33,490 nt of DNA, taken from Dongia mobilis. Lineage in GTDB: Bacteria; Pseudomonadota; Alphaproteobacteria; Dongiales; Dongiaceae. Positions 18,840-26,361 of this stretch are shown piece after piece. The position numbers and the translations under genes are program-made. The notes beneath the pieces were generated by a model that did not search any database, was not told the origin of the DNA, and was given only the letters and a program-made list of their open reading frames with translations. Location of the stretch: contig NZ_CAMDRA010000022.1 of NCBI RefSeq assembly GCF_945906275.1, forward strand, positions 1-33,490. The letters are read 5' to 3'. The first letter of the stretch is position 1. Every line of letters begins with the position of its first letter.

Positions 18840-19097
18840 ATGACTCAGATCAGCCTCTTCTCCGGGTCGCAGGCGTCTTCGCAGGGCGCTTCCCACCTGT
18901 TCGGCCGACCCTACCACGCGTCCAAATCCGTGCCCACTGGCCGCCTCGGCGCCCTTGTCGTTGCCTTTCTCGAGTGGCAGGAGCGGCATCGTTCCCGCCG
19001 CGACCTGATGCGACTCTCGGACTATCAGCTCAAGGATATCGGCCTGTCGCGCCTGGATGCCGAGGAAGAATACAGCAAGCCCTTCTGGCGCGGGTAA
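18840..19097 (+). CDS. DUF1127 family small protein
   Basis: An 85-residue protein with the DUF1127 (YjiS-like) C-terminal motif: LEWQERHRSRRDLMRLSDYQ followed by LKDIGLSRLDAEEEYSKPFW. The Trp, the Arg-rich helix and the DIGLxR turn are all present. The 45-residue N-terminus is variable and low in motifs. Family members are short basic proteins; some have been tied to RNA turnover and phosphate or stress responses, but the role here is open. ATG 18840 is preceded by GAGGA at 5-6 bases. It is divergent from the LysR regulator, which may control it. Confidence 0.92.
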   Translation: MTQISLFSGSQASSQGASHLFGRPYHASKSVPTGRLGALVVAFLEWQERHRSRRDLMRLSDYQLKDIGLSRLDAEEEYSKPFWRG

Positions 19098-19288
19098 CGG
19101 CTTTGGCAGCCGCGTCGAGTTCGAGTTCGTCAAAGCTTGCGATTGTCACCATCGTTCCGGTTCATCGCGGCGATCTCGCTGGCGATTCGGGCAGGAACGC
19201 AGAGAAGGGCGGCAACGCCGCTCTTCGGCATCCGACCCCGGATGCTCGTTGGGCCAGCGCCCCCTTTGGCCCAGCCCGGGACGACTAA

Positions 19289-19339
19289 GCCACCGGCCCG
19301 AAGATCCATTGGATCATCCGGACCGGTGGCGCATTTTTT
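19289..19339 (+). terminator. Intrinsic terminator with nested hairpin
   Basis: GCCACCGG (19289-19296) pairs with CCGGTGGC (19323-19330). The stem extends with mismatches toward an inner hairpin GATCC-ATT-GGATC (19303-19315), and a run of six T (19334-19339) follows. It would end plus-strand transcripts, presumably from DUF1127, about 190 bases upstream. The stretch between (19098-19288) holds no convincing gene. Confidence 0.65.
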
Positions 19340-19360
19340 CCAACAAGCTAGAATCCACCG

Positions 19361-19864
19361 ATGAAAAGCTACTTCGCCAGCCTCGCGCGCTACAATCAAT
19401 GGGCCAATCGACGCCTCTATGGCGCCGTCGGTGAACTGTCGCCAGACGAGATCGATGCGCCACGGATCGGCTTCTTTCCGTCGCTCCTGAAGACATTCAA
19501 TCACCTGATTGTCGCCGATCGCATCTGGCTGAGCCGCCTCACCGGCATTGCAGATCCCGAGATGCGGGCGCTGGACCAGATCGTGGCCGCGGAGTTCGCA
19601 GCGCTGACGGCGGCGCGCGCTGCACTCGATCAACGCATTCTCGACTGTGTCAACGACATGCCGGCGGCACGGCTGTCCGAAGTGCTCACCTACAAGACCG
19701 TCGCCGGCATCGCGCATGAAACGCCAATAGCCCTGGTGCTGGGGCACATGTTCAATCACCAGACCCATCATCGCGGGCAGGCGCATGGCATGCTGTCCGG
19801 CACCAGGGTGGCGCCGCCATCGCTCGATCTCATCGCGTTCCTGCGGGAAGAAGCGATGTCTTAA
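19361..19864 (+). CDS. DinB family protein
   Basis: A 167-residue four-helix DinB/YfiT-like protein. The metal-binding His triad of the superfamily is visible as H48 (LLKTFNHLIVADRIWLSRL), H133 and H137 (GHMFNHQTHHRGQAHGML). The N-terminus LARYNQWANRRLYGAV is also typical. The family includes thiol-dependent transferases (mycothiol, bacillithiol or glutathione types); the exact reaction here is unknown. The ribosome-binding site is weak. Its TAA overlaps the TAA of the convergent methyltransferase gene in the palindrome TTAA. Confidence 0.93.
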   Translation: MKSYFASLARYNQWANRRLYGAVGELSPDEIDAPRIGFFPSLLKTFNHLIVADRIWLSRLTGIADPEMRALDQIVAAEFAALTAARAALDQRILDCVNDMPAARLSEVLTYKTVAGIAHETPIALVLGHMFNHQTHHRGQAHGMLSGTRVAPPSLDLIAFLREEAMS

Positions 19865-20484
19865 GCGGCGATTTCCAACTTGCTCTTGGCCTTGCCATGG
19901 CTGCCGGATTTGACGGCGCTGCCGGCCGGACGCGAATAGCGCCACACGCTGGCGGGCGGCAGGTTCTGAAGCACGCGCTCCTCGACCTCGCCGGTGATGC
20001 CGAGGCGGCCGCGCGGCAAGGGTGAAAACAGGCCATAGGTAAACTGGATGAACGGCGCGCCCGGCTGCAACACAGCAAAGGCCTGGGCGCCGATGCGCAG
20101 CTGGATCGATTTCTTGAGGCTGAGCAGCGGCAGGCTGGAGACGATGGCATTGACCGGCTCGATCCCGTGCCGCCGCAGCAGAGAGGGGAGATGCATGGCA
20201 TCGCCCAGCAGGATCTTCACGCCGGGAAAACGGTCGACCAGATGCTTGTGCAACATCGGGTCGCGTTCGACCACGATCAACCGCTCCGGTGCAACACCAG
20301 CAGCCAGGATGGCCCGCGTGACGGCACCCGTGCCACCACCCAGTTCGACCACATAGCCGGCATTGTTCTTGGGCACCTGGCGCGCCATGGCGGCCGCCAG
20401 CTCCGGGCTCGACACCGTGACGGCGCCGATGCTGCGCGGATTTTTCAGCCACAGTTTGAACAGCAGACGGGAATCTTTGAGCAT
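19861..20484 (-). CDS. PmtA-like class I SAM methyltransferase
   Basis: A 207-residue methyltransferase. The SAM-binding motif I is VVELGGGTGAVT, preceded by NPRSIGAVTVSSPELAAAMA, which resembles the (G)AVxPSSxxLAxxM segment of Rhodobacter-type phosphatidylethanolamine N-methyltransferases and rRNA adenine dimethylase-like proteins. Later blocks are LIVVERDPMLHKHL (motif II region) and NAIVSSLPLLSL in the motif IV position. These favour phospholipid N-methylation (towards phosphatidylcholine), but the assignment is by resemblance only. ATG 20484 is used because the protein start MLKDSRLLFKLWLKNP fits the family; a 31-residue longer frame has no better ribosome-binding site. The C-terminus is Lys/Ser-rich. 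Confidence 0.8.
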   Translation of the reverse strand: MLKDSRLLFKLWLKNPRSIGAVTVSSPELAAAMARQVPKNNAGYVVELGGGTGAVTRAILAAGVAPERLIVVERDPMLHKHLVDRFPGVKILLGDAMHLPSLLRRHGIEPVNAIVSSLPLLSLKKSIQLRIGAQAFAVLQPGAPFIQFTYGLFSPLPRGRLGITGEVEERVLQNLPPASVWRYSRPAGSAVKSGSHGKAKSKLEIAA

Positions 20485-20609
20485 CGTTATGCGTGATCGT
20501 TTCTTGAAGGCCCTTGGACTATAGGGCCAATCTGTCACTTCAGCGCCCAGACGGCAATCGGCTTCGGCCACAGTCACAGGTAAATCTGGTCAATCGCGCC
20601 CCTTGCCTG

Positions 20610-21596
20610 TCAGGGCGTCAGCACGATCTTGCCGGTCGACCGCCGACCCAGCAGTGCCTCGAATCCCTCCCGCCAGGCGCCAAGCGGCAGAATATGGGAG
20701 ACGTGCGGCCGCAATTGACCGTTTTGCGCTATCCGGGCCAGCGCAAGGAAGCTGTCAGCCAGCAGGCCGGGCGCCTCGCGCCGGTACGAGCCCCAATAGA
20801 AGCCGAGTATGTCGACATTCTTGACCAGCAGGATGTTGGCCGGAATCTGTTGCACCTTGCCGGCCGCAAAGCCGATCACCACTAGCCGCGCATTCCAGGC
20901 CACGGCCCGGAGCGAGGCTTCGAAGGTGTCGCCCCCGACCGGGTCGTAGACCACGTCGGCCCCGCGCCCGGCGGTCAGCGCCTTCACGCGCTCGCGGATA
21001 TCCTCGACCTTGTAGTCGATGATATCGTCGGCGCCGTGGGCAGCGGCGATGGCGCATTTGTCGGCCCCGCCGGCGGTGGCGATGACCCTGGCGCCCAGCG
21101 CCTTGCCGATCTCGACGGCGGTGAGGCCGACACCCCCGGCGGCGCCGTGGACCAGCAATGTCTCGCCCGGACGCAGCCGCGCCTTCCAGACCAGCGCGCC
21201 ATAGGAGGTGCCGTAGGCAATCGGAAAACCTGCGGCCTGGGGGAAATCCAGTCCGTCCGGAATGGGAAAGACATCGGCGCTCCGGGCGGTCGCGACGGGG
21301 GCAAAGGCGCCATGATCGACCACGGCCATCACGCGCTGCCCAATAGCGAGGCCATCGACCCCGGTATTCACCCCGGCACCCAACCTGGCCACCACGCCCG
21401 CCAGTTCCAGACCAGGAACAAAGGGCGGTTCAGGCTTCACCTGATACTTGCCGGCCGCCATCAGCGAATCGGCGAAGTTCATGCCGGCCGCCTTGACCTC
21501 GATCAGCACCTCGCCCGGCCCGGCCTCAGGCACCGGCATGTCGCCGAGGCGCAGGTTCTCGTAACCGGTAGGTTGATCGCAAATGAGGGCCTGCAT
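20610..21596 (-). CDS. NADPH:quinone oxidoreductase-like zinc-independent MDR enzyme
   Basis: A 328-residue medium-chain dehydrogenase/reductase of the quinone oxidoreductase branch. It has the GroES-like N-terminal domain (GPGEVLIEVKAAGMNFADSL; the zinc-ligand Cys of alcohol dehydrogenases is replaced by Asn), the cofactor fold with LLVHGAAGGVGLTAVEIGKA, and DVVYDPVGGDTFEASLR. It probably reduces quinones or enones with NADPH in the cytoplasm; it may instead be an acryloyl-CoA-like or nitropropane-like enzyme. ATG 21596 is chosen because GGAAGG sits nine bases upstream; the ATG at 21605 directly abuts that site. Confidence 0.93.
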   Translation of the reverse strand: MQALICDQPTGYENLRLGDMPVPEAGPGEVLIEVKAAGMNFADSLMAAGKYQVKPEPPFVPGLELAGVVARLGAGVNTGVDGLAIGQRVMAVVDHGAFAPVATARSADVFPIPDGLDFPQAAGFPIAYGTSYGALVWKARLRPGETLLVHGAAGGVGLTAVEIGKALGARVIATAGGADKCAIAAAHGADDIIDYKVEDIRERVKALTAGRGADVVYDPVGGDTFEASLRAVAWNARLVVIGFAAGKVQQIPANILLVKNVDILGFYWGSYRREAPGLLADSFLALARIAQNGQLRPHVSHILPLGAWREGFEALLGRRSTGKIVLTP

Positions 21597-21733
21597 AGTT
21601 TCCATCCTTCCGTCCCGCGGCCAGCATTTCGCGGCCGGCGGCGGAAGGATATAACGGCTGTTGCAGATCCGGCAAAGCGGATCGGGGAGGGTGCCAGATC
21701 ACCCTTCCCGCCGCAGTCAAAGGAAATGCTGTC

Positions 21734-22054
21734 TCAGTCGAACAGCGGCACGATAATGTTGATCGACGGCCGCTGATAGATCACCGGGGAGGGTTCATAG
21801 TAGACCGGCGCCGGTTGCACATAGACCCGCTCGCGGACAACAACCGGTCGCGGCTGGACGTAGATCACGTCCGGGCCGTCATAGTAGCGCACCTCGTCAT
21901 AGCGATGATTGTGACTATGGTGCTTGCCGTGGTCATGCTGCCAGTTCTTGTGCTTGCGATCGGCCAGCGCCGGCGATGCGGACGCCACGGCCAGGCCAGC
22001 TGCCACGAGCAGTCCAACAGCCATACGCAATCGTGTCGCCTTGATGATAGTCAT
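21734..22054 (-). CDS. His- and Tyr/Pro-rich exported protein
   Basis: A 106-residue protein with a Sec signal peptide (hydrophobic RMAVGLLVAAGLAVASASPA, cleavage probably after ALA near residue 31). The mature part has a His-rich stretch (HKNWQHDHGKHHSHNHRYDE) followed by a Tyr/Pro/Val-rich tail with near-repeats such as VYVQPAPVYYEPSPVIYQRP. The His cluster could bind Ni, Zn or Cu, but this is inference. Similar small alphaproteobacterial envelope proteins exist without known function. ATG 22054 has AAGGAG at seven bases, better than a longer frame starting at 22099. It is monocistronic, downstream of the PLP enzyme gene. Confidence 0.8.
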   Translation of the reverse strand: MTIIKATRLRMAVGLLVAAGLAVASASPALADRKHKNWQHDHGKHHSHNHRYDEVRYYDGPDVIYVQPRPVVVRERVYVQPAPVYYEPSPVIYQRPSINIIVPLFD

Positions 22055-22136
22055 GTCCCCGCTCCTTGAATCATTATCGGCATGCGTGCTTCGCCGCATG
22101 TCCGAAAATCATCTTACGATTCGGTGACTATGCCGA

Positions 22137-22185
22137 CCTGTGAGGTCTCTGTGGCAGCCCCTGTGACACCTTCACAATCCTGTGA
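22137..22185. promoter_or_regulatory. Cluster of CCTGTGA direct repeats
   Basis: CCTGTGA occurs at 22137, 22160 and 22179, with a related CTGTGG at 22149. The TGTG cores start at 22139, 22150, 22162 and 22181, so the first three are spaced 11 and 12 bases, close to one helical turn. The middle copy also forms TGTGA-N5-TCACA (22162-22176). The cluster is about 85-130 bases upstream of the His-rich protein start and could be a response-regulator site. Confidence 0.35.
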
Positions 22186-22211
22186 GCTGCGCGGCGAACC
22201 AGACGCCAATC

Positions 22212-23486
22212 TCAGATCTTCTCCAGCGCTTCGGCGAGGTCGGCGATGAGGTCGTCCGGATTCTCCAGGCCGACCGAGACGCGGATCAGGCTGTCGGTGA
22301 CGCCGACCTTGTCGCGAATCTCCTTGGCGACTCCAGAATGCGTGGTCGAGGCGGGATGAGAGATCAGCGATTCGGTACCACCGAGACTGACCGCGAGCGT
22401 GAAGAGGTGAAGATCATTGAGGAAACGGAACGCTCCCTCCTGACCACTCTTTAATGTGAAGGAGAACGTCGACCCACCATCCTTGGCCGTCCTTCTGTAA
22501 ACGCGCTGATAGCTGCCGTGATCGATGAGGTCCGGGTGATAAACCTCGTCGACCTTGGTCTGGTCATGCAGCCAGCGCGCGATTTTCGCCGCACTGTTGC
22601 TGGCGCGCTCCATGCGCAGATGCAGGGTTTCGAGCGAGCGGCCCAGCATCCAGCTGGAATGCGGGTCAAGCTGCATGCCGAAGGCACTGCGGATCTTCTT
22701 GATGGGCACGAGGTCCAGTGCGCGGCCGATCACACCGCCAGCCACCAAATCGCTGTGCCCGCCGACATATTTGGTCAGCGAATAGACGATGATGTCGGCG
22801 CCATGCTGCAGCGGCTGCTGGAAGATCGGCCCCAGCATGGTGTTGTCGACCACAATCAGCGGCCGCGATCCCTGGCGCCTTTCGATGGCATCGGCGGCTT
22901 TGACCATGAGCTCGAAATCGACGATGCCGCAGGTGGGGTTGGCGGGAGATTCGACATAGATGATCGGAACCTTGGAACCGGCAGTCTGGGCGACGGCCGC
23001 GTTGATCACCTGTTCGTCCAGCCCGTCCATGAAGCCGACGGCCTTCAGGCCGAACGGTGCCAATGTGCCGACCAGCAATGTCTCGGTGCCGCCATAGAGC
23101 GGCTGGCTGTGGAGGATCGTGTCACCCGGTCGTGCAAAGGCCAGGATCGCGGCGGTGATGGCCGCCATGCCGCTGGCGAACATCAAGGCGCCTTCGCCGC
23201 CTTCAAGGACTGCCAGTCGTTCTTCGACAATCTGCAGGTTGGGATGATTGAAGCGCGAATAGACGAGGCCCGCATCCTGCGCATTGGGCGGCGTCTTGCG
23301 ACCGGCGACATAGTCGAAGAAATCCTTGCCGTCTTCCGCCGATTTGAATGCGAAGGTCGAGGTGAGAAAGACCGGCGGCTTCACCGATCCCTCCGACAGG
23401 AAGGGATCGTAGCCATAACTGGTCATCAGGGTTTCGGGGCTGAGCTTCCTGTTACCAATCGATCGCTGGCGATAGCTCGATTTCAT
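22212..23486 (-). CDS. Cystathionine gamma-synthase family PLP-dependent enzyme
   Basis: A 424-residue fold-type I PLP enzyme of the Cys/Met metabolism family. The PLP lysine is K239 in VYSLTKYVGGHSDLVAGG; D214 in LIVVDNTMLGP contacts the pyridine nitrogen; YSRFNHPN and MFASGMAAI are the phosphate- and ring-binding segments, and the C-terminal SLGGTESLISHPASTTHS is the substrate-carboxylate site. Candidate activities are cystathionine gamma-synthase, gamma-lyase or methionine gamma-lyase; the sequence cannot separate them. ATG 23486 has GAGGAGC upstream. It lies 90 bases after the asparaginase gene on the same strand. Confidence 0.93.
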   Translation of the reverse strand: MKSSYRQRSIGNRKLSPETLMTSYGYDPFLSEGSVKPPVFLTSTFAFKSAEDGKDFFDYVAGRKTPPNAQDAGLVYSRFNHPNLQIVEERLAVLEGGEGALMFASGMAAITAAILAFARPGDTILHSQPLYGGTETLLVGTLAPFGLKAVGFMDGLDEQVINAAVAQTAGSKVPIIYVESPANPTCGIVDFELMVKAADAIERRQGSRPLIVVDNTMLGPIFQQPLQHGADIIVYSLTKYVGGHSDLVAGGVIGRALDLVPIKKIRSAFGMQLDPHSSWMLGRSLETLHLRMERASNSAAKIARWLHDQTKVDEVYHPDLIDHGSYQRVYRRTAKDGGSTFSFTLKSGQEGAFRFLNDLHLFTLAVSLGGTESLISHPASTTHSGVAKEIRDKVGVTDSLIRVSVGLENPDDLIADLAEALEKI

Positions 23487-23576
23487 GACGGGCTCCTCAT
23501 GAACGATGAGAGGCTATCATCATGTCACCCAAAAAGTCGCCCGGTGAAACGATTTATTTTTGTATCTGCGCCGCTC

Positions 23577-24644
23577 CTAGAACGGCGCCGTCTCGTTGAG
23601 AATCGGCGCCGGTTTGATACTGCCCACCACCGTCCCGGCCCAGTTCCGGAGAGTGGGCTGCAGCGCTTGCTGCAGTTGCTCCGCCTGCGCCGCATCGATA
23701 ATGCCGAAATGGCGCAGCAACTGACCCATGACTATTTCGGCGCCGCGTCCGTTGCCATCCTCGGCCTTGATGCAGATGCCAAGTCCCAGTTCCGGCAGAG
23801 ATCCCATATAGACTCCCTCGGCACCGGTTTTGATCGCGGCCTTGGTGCCGGTGACTTTCATGACATCGGTGCAGAAGCGCCCGGTGCCCGCCACATACCA
23901 AGGTTCGCGGGACATCGCCGTGAGGATGCGCGCACACGCCGCGGCCCGTGCCGGCGCCAGATCCTTGGGGTCTGCCATCTTCGCCATGGCAAGGGCGTGA
24001 TGTCCGACCGGGATGGCGATGGTGGGAATCCCGCAGCCATCGATGCCGCGCGGCACATGCGAGAGATCCTGCCCGCACATCTGTTCGAGGGTGCCGAGCA
24101 GGCGCTGCTGTACGCTGTGTTCGTAACCAATATAGCCAGCGGTCTTTTCGCCGAGATGGACGGCGGTAGACAGAAAGCCAGTATGCTTGCCGGAGCAATT
24201 GTTGTGGGAACGCGTCGGCGTGATGCCGCCGCGCACCATGTCGTGGAGCGCCGGCTCGTAATAGGGAAAGTGCGCGCCGCATTCGAGGTCGTCGGCGGAG
24301 AGCCCGATCTTCGCCAGCCATGTGTTGACGGCCTCGACATGGCCGGGCTCACCGCTGTGGGAGGCGCAGGCGAGGGCGATTTCACGCTCGGTCAGGCCGT
24401 ATCTGTCGGCGGCACCCGATTCCACCAGCGGGATGGCGAGCAGCGGCTTGATCGACGAGCGTCCATAGATCGGCGTCTCGACATCGCCCCAGGCCTTTAC
24501 CACATGACCATCGGCATCGACCACGGCGGCGATGGCGCGGTGCCGGCTCTCCACCATATTCCCGCGCCAGACTTCGACCAGGATCGGCGCGTCGCCTCGT
24601 GGCAGGTCAGCATGGACGTGGAGGTGCTGGTGGGGCTTGTTCAT
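23577..24644 (-). CDS. Asparaginase II family protein
   Basis: A 355-residue protein of the asparaginase II family (PF06089 type, unrelated to AnsA/AnsB). Family segments are VEVWRGNMVESRHRAIAAVV at the N-terminus, YGRSSIKPLLAIPLVESGAA with the conserved SSxKP (a serine-beta-lactamase-like motif), ACASHSGEPGHV, NNCSGKHTGFL and GIDGCGIPTIAIP. Expected reaction: L-asparagine to aspartate plus ammonia. ATG 24644 is chosen because family-like sequence starts shortly after; the longer open frame upstream is unlikely. It lies between a CGNR regulator and a PLP enzyme, all on the same strand, suggesting an amino-acid-use operon. Confidence 0.93.
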   Translation of the reverse strand: MNKPHQHLHVHADLPRGDAPILVEVWRGNMVESRHRAIAAVVDADGHVVKAWGDVETPIYGRSSIKPLLAIPLVESGAADRYGLTEREIALACASHSGEPGHVEAVNTWLAKIGLSADDLECGAHFPYYEPALHDMVRGGITPTRSHNNCSGKHTGFLSTAVHLGEKTAGYIGYEHSVQQRLLGTLEQMCGQDLSHVPRGIDGCGIPTIAIPVGHHALAMAKMADPKDLAPARAAACARILTAMSREPWYVAGTGRFCTDVMKVTGTKAAIKTGAEGVYMGSLPELGLGICIKAEDGNGRGAEIVMGQLLRHFGIIDAAQAEQLQQALQPTLRNWAGTVVGSIKPAPILNETAPF

Positions 24645-24715
24645 GGTGATGGTCTTTCGGGCCAAATCGGTTTGGCGCGCACAATGCCCCTCTCCGCCGA
24701 CGCTGGCAACAAGCG

Positions 24716-25300
24716 CTAGAAGGCGGGCTGCTTGCGACGAAAGCGCTGCACCTTGTCCTTGACCCCACAATCGGCCATGGCGCACCAGCGGCGCGTACCG
24801 TTACGGCTGGTATCGAAAAAGAGCCAGCGGCAATCATGGGCCGGGCAGCGCTTGATGCGCGCCTGGGCGGTGCCTGTGAGGAGATCGACGGCATCGGCGA
24901 TGAGTGCCTGGCGTAGTTGATCGAACCTGCCGTCGGCTGGCTGGGGCCGTGCCCGACCGGATTCCGCGTCCCAAACCAGCCGCGGCGGAACGCAGATGCC
25001 GGCCAACCAGTCCAGGGCCTGCTGCGGTGGGGATTTGCCGTCGGCCAAGGCCTCGAAAATCATCTGCAATTGCCTGCGCAGGGTGATACAGGCTGCAAAA
25101 TCGTCCGGTCCCGGCGTGGAATCCAGCGGATAGCCGGCTCGGAGCGCCCAGGCGGAGAGACCCGCGGGGTCGGCGAGCCGATCAGCGGCGTCGGGCAAGG
25201 CGACGGTGTTGCAGAAGGCGAGGCACAGCCTGCCGGCCACAAATTCCGACTTCGGCACCCGGTTCGGCAATGCCACGATTTGGCTCACAGCTGTCACCAT
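24716..25300 (-). CDS. ABATE/CGNR zinc-finger regulator
   Basis: A 194-residue protein with the N-terminal ABATE-like stress-sensing region (GRLCLAFCNTVALP and onward) and a C-terminal CGNR-type zinc finger. Cys residues come as RCPAHDC and WCAMADC (CxxxxC pairs) with FFDTSRNGTRRW between. The eponymous CGNR tetrapeptide is CGVK here (CGVKDKVQRFRRK), a substitution in the DNA-recognition turn. The family is proposed to regulate transcription. It is divergent from an EamA exporter, with GGTTAC-type repeats in the 74-bp spacer, and upstream of asparaginase II. ATG 25300 is used; an abutting TTG is possible. The ribosome-binding site is weak. Confidence 0.88.
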   Translation of the reverse strand: MVTAVSQIVALPNRVPKSEFVAGRLCLAFCNTVALPDAADRLADPAGLSAWALRAGYPLDSTPGPDDFAACITLRRQLQMIFEALADGKSPPQQALDWLAGICVPPRLVWDAESGRARPQPADGRFDQLRQALIADAVDLLTGTAQARIKRCPAHDCRWLFFDTSRNGTRRWCAMADCGVKDKVQRFRRKQPAF

Positions 25301-25316
25301 CAAAACACAATTGACT

Positions 25317-25369
25317 GGTTACAGTAACTGAATAGGATGTAACCTTCAAATAATAAATAGCCGGTTACA
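25317..25369. promoter_or_regulatory. GGTTAC/GTAACC repeat cluster (candidate operator)
   Basis: In the spacer between the CGNR gene (minus) and EamA (plus), GTTAC-A-GTAAC forms a palindrome at 25318-25328, TGTAACC is at 25338-25344 and GGTTACA at 25363-25369. The last two are inverted relative to each other across 18 bases. Four half-sites in about 50 bases suggest a regulator-binding region, most simply for the adjacent CGNR protein. The last half-site is only six bases before the EamA ATG. Confidence 0.55.
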
Positions 25370-25374
25370 CGCCC

Positions 25375-26253
25375 ATGGCCCGACCAACCCATCATCCAGC
25401 GCTTGTCGCGCTCTTCGCCGGCATCTTTCTGTCCGGCTTCAGCCCGATCCTGGTCCGGCTCAGTCCATTGGACCCGGCCTCGACCGCCTGCTGGCGGCTG
25501 CTGGTCGCGGCCCTCCTGTCACTCATCTTTGCCCGGTTTAAGGTCGCCCTGCCGCCACGGGTGCTGCTGGCGGTCACCTTCGCCGGCTTCCTGCTGGCGG
25601 CCGATCTGGTGCTGTGGAACATCGCCATCATGACCACCACCGTGATGGAGGCAGCACTGCTGGTCATGCTCTATCCGCTGCTGGTGGCGGCGGTGGAAAT
25701 CATCTTCCTGAAGCGGCCGCTGGGCTGGCATTTGGTGGCAGGCGGGCTCATCGCTTTTGCCGGTGTCGCGGTGATGACGGCGGGGCCGAGCCTGGGCTCG
25801 CTCGGGAGCGGTCAGTCCAGCACGGCCGGGAACCTGCTCGCACTGACAGCGGCGTTCTTCTATGCCGGCTGCCTGCTGATCACGGCACGTTCCTGCCGCG
25901 GCCATGATGTGCGGGCAGTGACGTTCTGGGAGTTGATCAGCGCCGGCTTGTTCTGCGTGCCACTGCTGTTCTGGGAAGATCATGGCATGCCGGTCGATGC
26001 CGGCGAAACCGGCTTCATGGCGCTCTACGGCCTCATCACCTTTGCCGGATATTTTCTCATGAATATCGGCCTGACGCGGATTTCCGCCAGTGTGGCGGCG
26101 GTGCTGGGCTATGGCCAGCCGGTCATTGCCAGCGTCATTGCCTTCTTCCTGCTCAGCGAAGTGCCGAGCGGGATGGCCCTGGCCGGCGGGGTCACGGTCC
26201 TGTTCGGTCTCGCCTTCGCCAGCCGTGCCGCGCGGGCGCCCCTGACAAGCTGA
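25375..26253 (+). CDS. EamA/DMT family transporter
   Basis: A 292-residue inner-membrane protein with ten predicted helices and the two internally repeated EamA halves (about 10-135 and 150-285). The first half has FLSGFSPILVRLSPLDPAST and MEAALLVMLYPLLVAAVEII; the second has NLLALTAAFFYAGCLLITAR and ASVAAVLGYGQPVIASVIAF. The closing EVPSGMALAGGVTVLFGLA is typical. These proteins export amino acids, nucleotides or drugs; the neighbouring asparaginase and PLP enzyme make an amino-acid-related substrate attractive but unproven. No Shine-Dalgarno sequence precedes ATG 25375, so a short or leaderless transcript is possible. Confidence 0.93.
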   Translation: MARPTHHPALVALFAGIFLSGFSPILVRLSPLDPASTACWRLLVAALLSLIFARFKVALPPRVLLAVTFAGFLLAADLVLWNIAIMTTTVMEAALLVMLYPLLVAAVEIIFLKRPLGWHLVAGGLIAFAGVAVMTAGPSLGSLGSGQSSTAGNLLALTAAFFYAGCLLITARSCRGHDVRAVTFWELISAGLFCVPLLFWEDHGMPVDAGETGFMALYGLITFAGYFLMNIGLTRISASVAAVLGYGQPVIASVIAFFLLSEVPSGMALAGGVTVLFGLAFASRAARAPLTS

Positions 26254-26305
26254 CATTGGCGACAAGCTGACATTGGCGACAAGCTGACATTGGTGACAAG
26301 CTGAC
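26244..26305. repeat. 17-bp tandem repeat, about 3.6 copies
   Basis: GACAAGCTGACATTGGC repeats at 26244-26260, 26261-26277 and 26278-26294 (last base T in the third), followed by a partial fourth copy GACAAGCTGAC (26295-26305). The first copy contains the EamA stop codon, so the array starts inside the gene's last codons and extends into the spacer before the RNA methyltransferase gene. Confidence 0.9.
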
Positions 26306-26361
26306 TGGTCTTTTTGCCGACCCTTCGCTAATTTGCGCCGCGTCATGGCCAAGGGCAGAAG

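Noticed and set aside
19098-19360. Small open frames between DUF1127 and DinB
   Set aside because: They overlap known genes or the terminator hairpin, have no ribosome-binding site and no family resemblance.
22162-22176. TGTGA-N5-TCACA as a CRP/FNR-type site
   Set aside because: CRP sites need six central bases and FNR sites have a different half-site (TTGAT), so the spacing and sequence do not fit either; kept only as part of the repeat cluster.
22518-24719. A 733-codon plus-strand frame antisense to the PLP enzyme and asparaginase II
   Set aside because: Both minus-strand proteins carry complete family motifs; the antisense frame is a GC-bias shadow.
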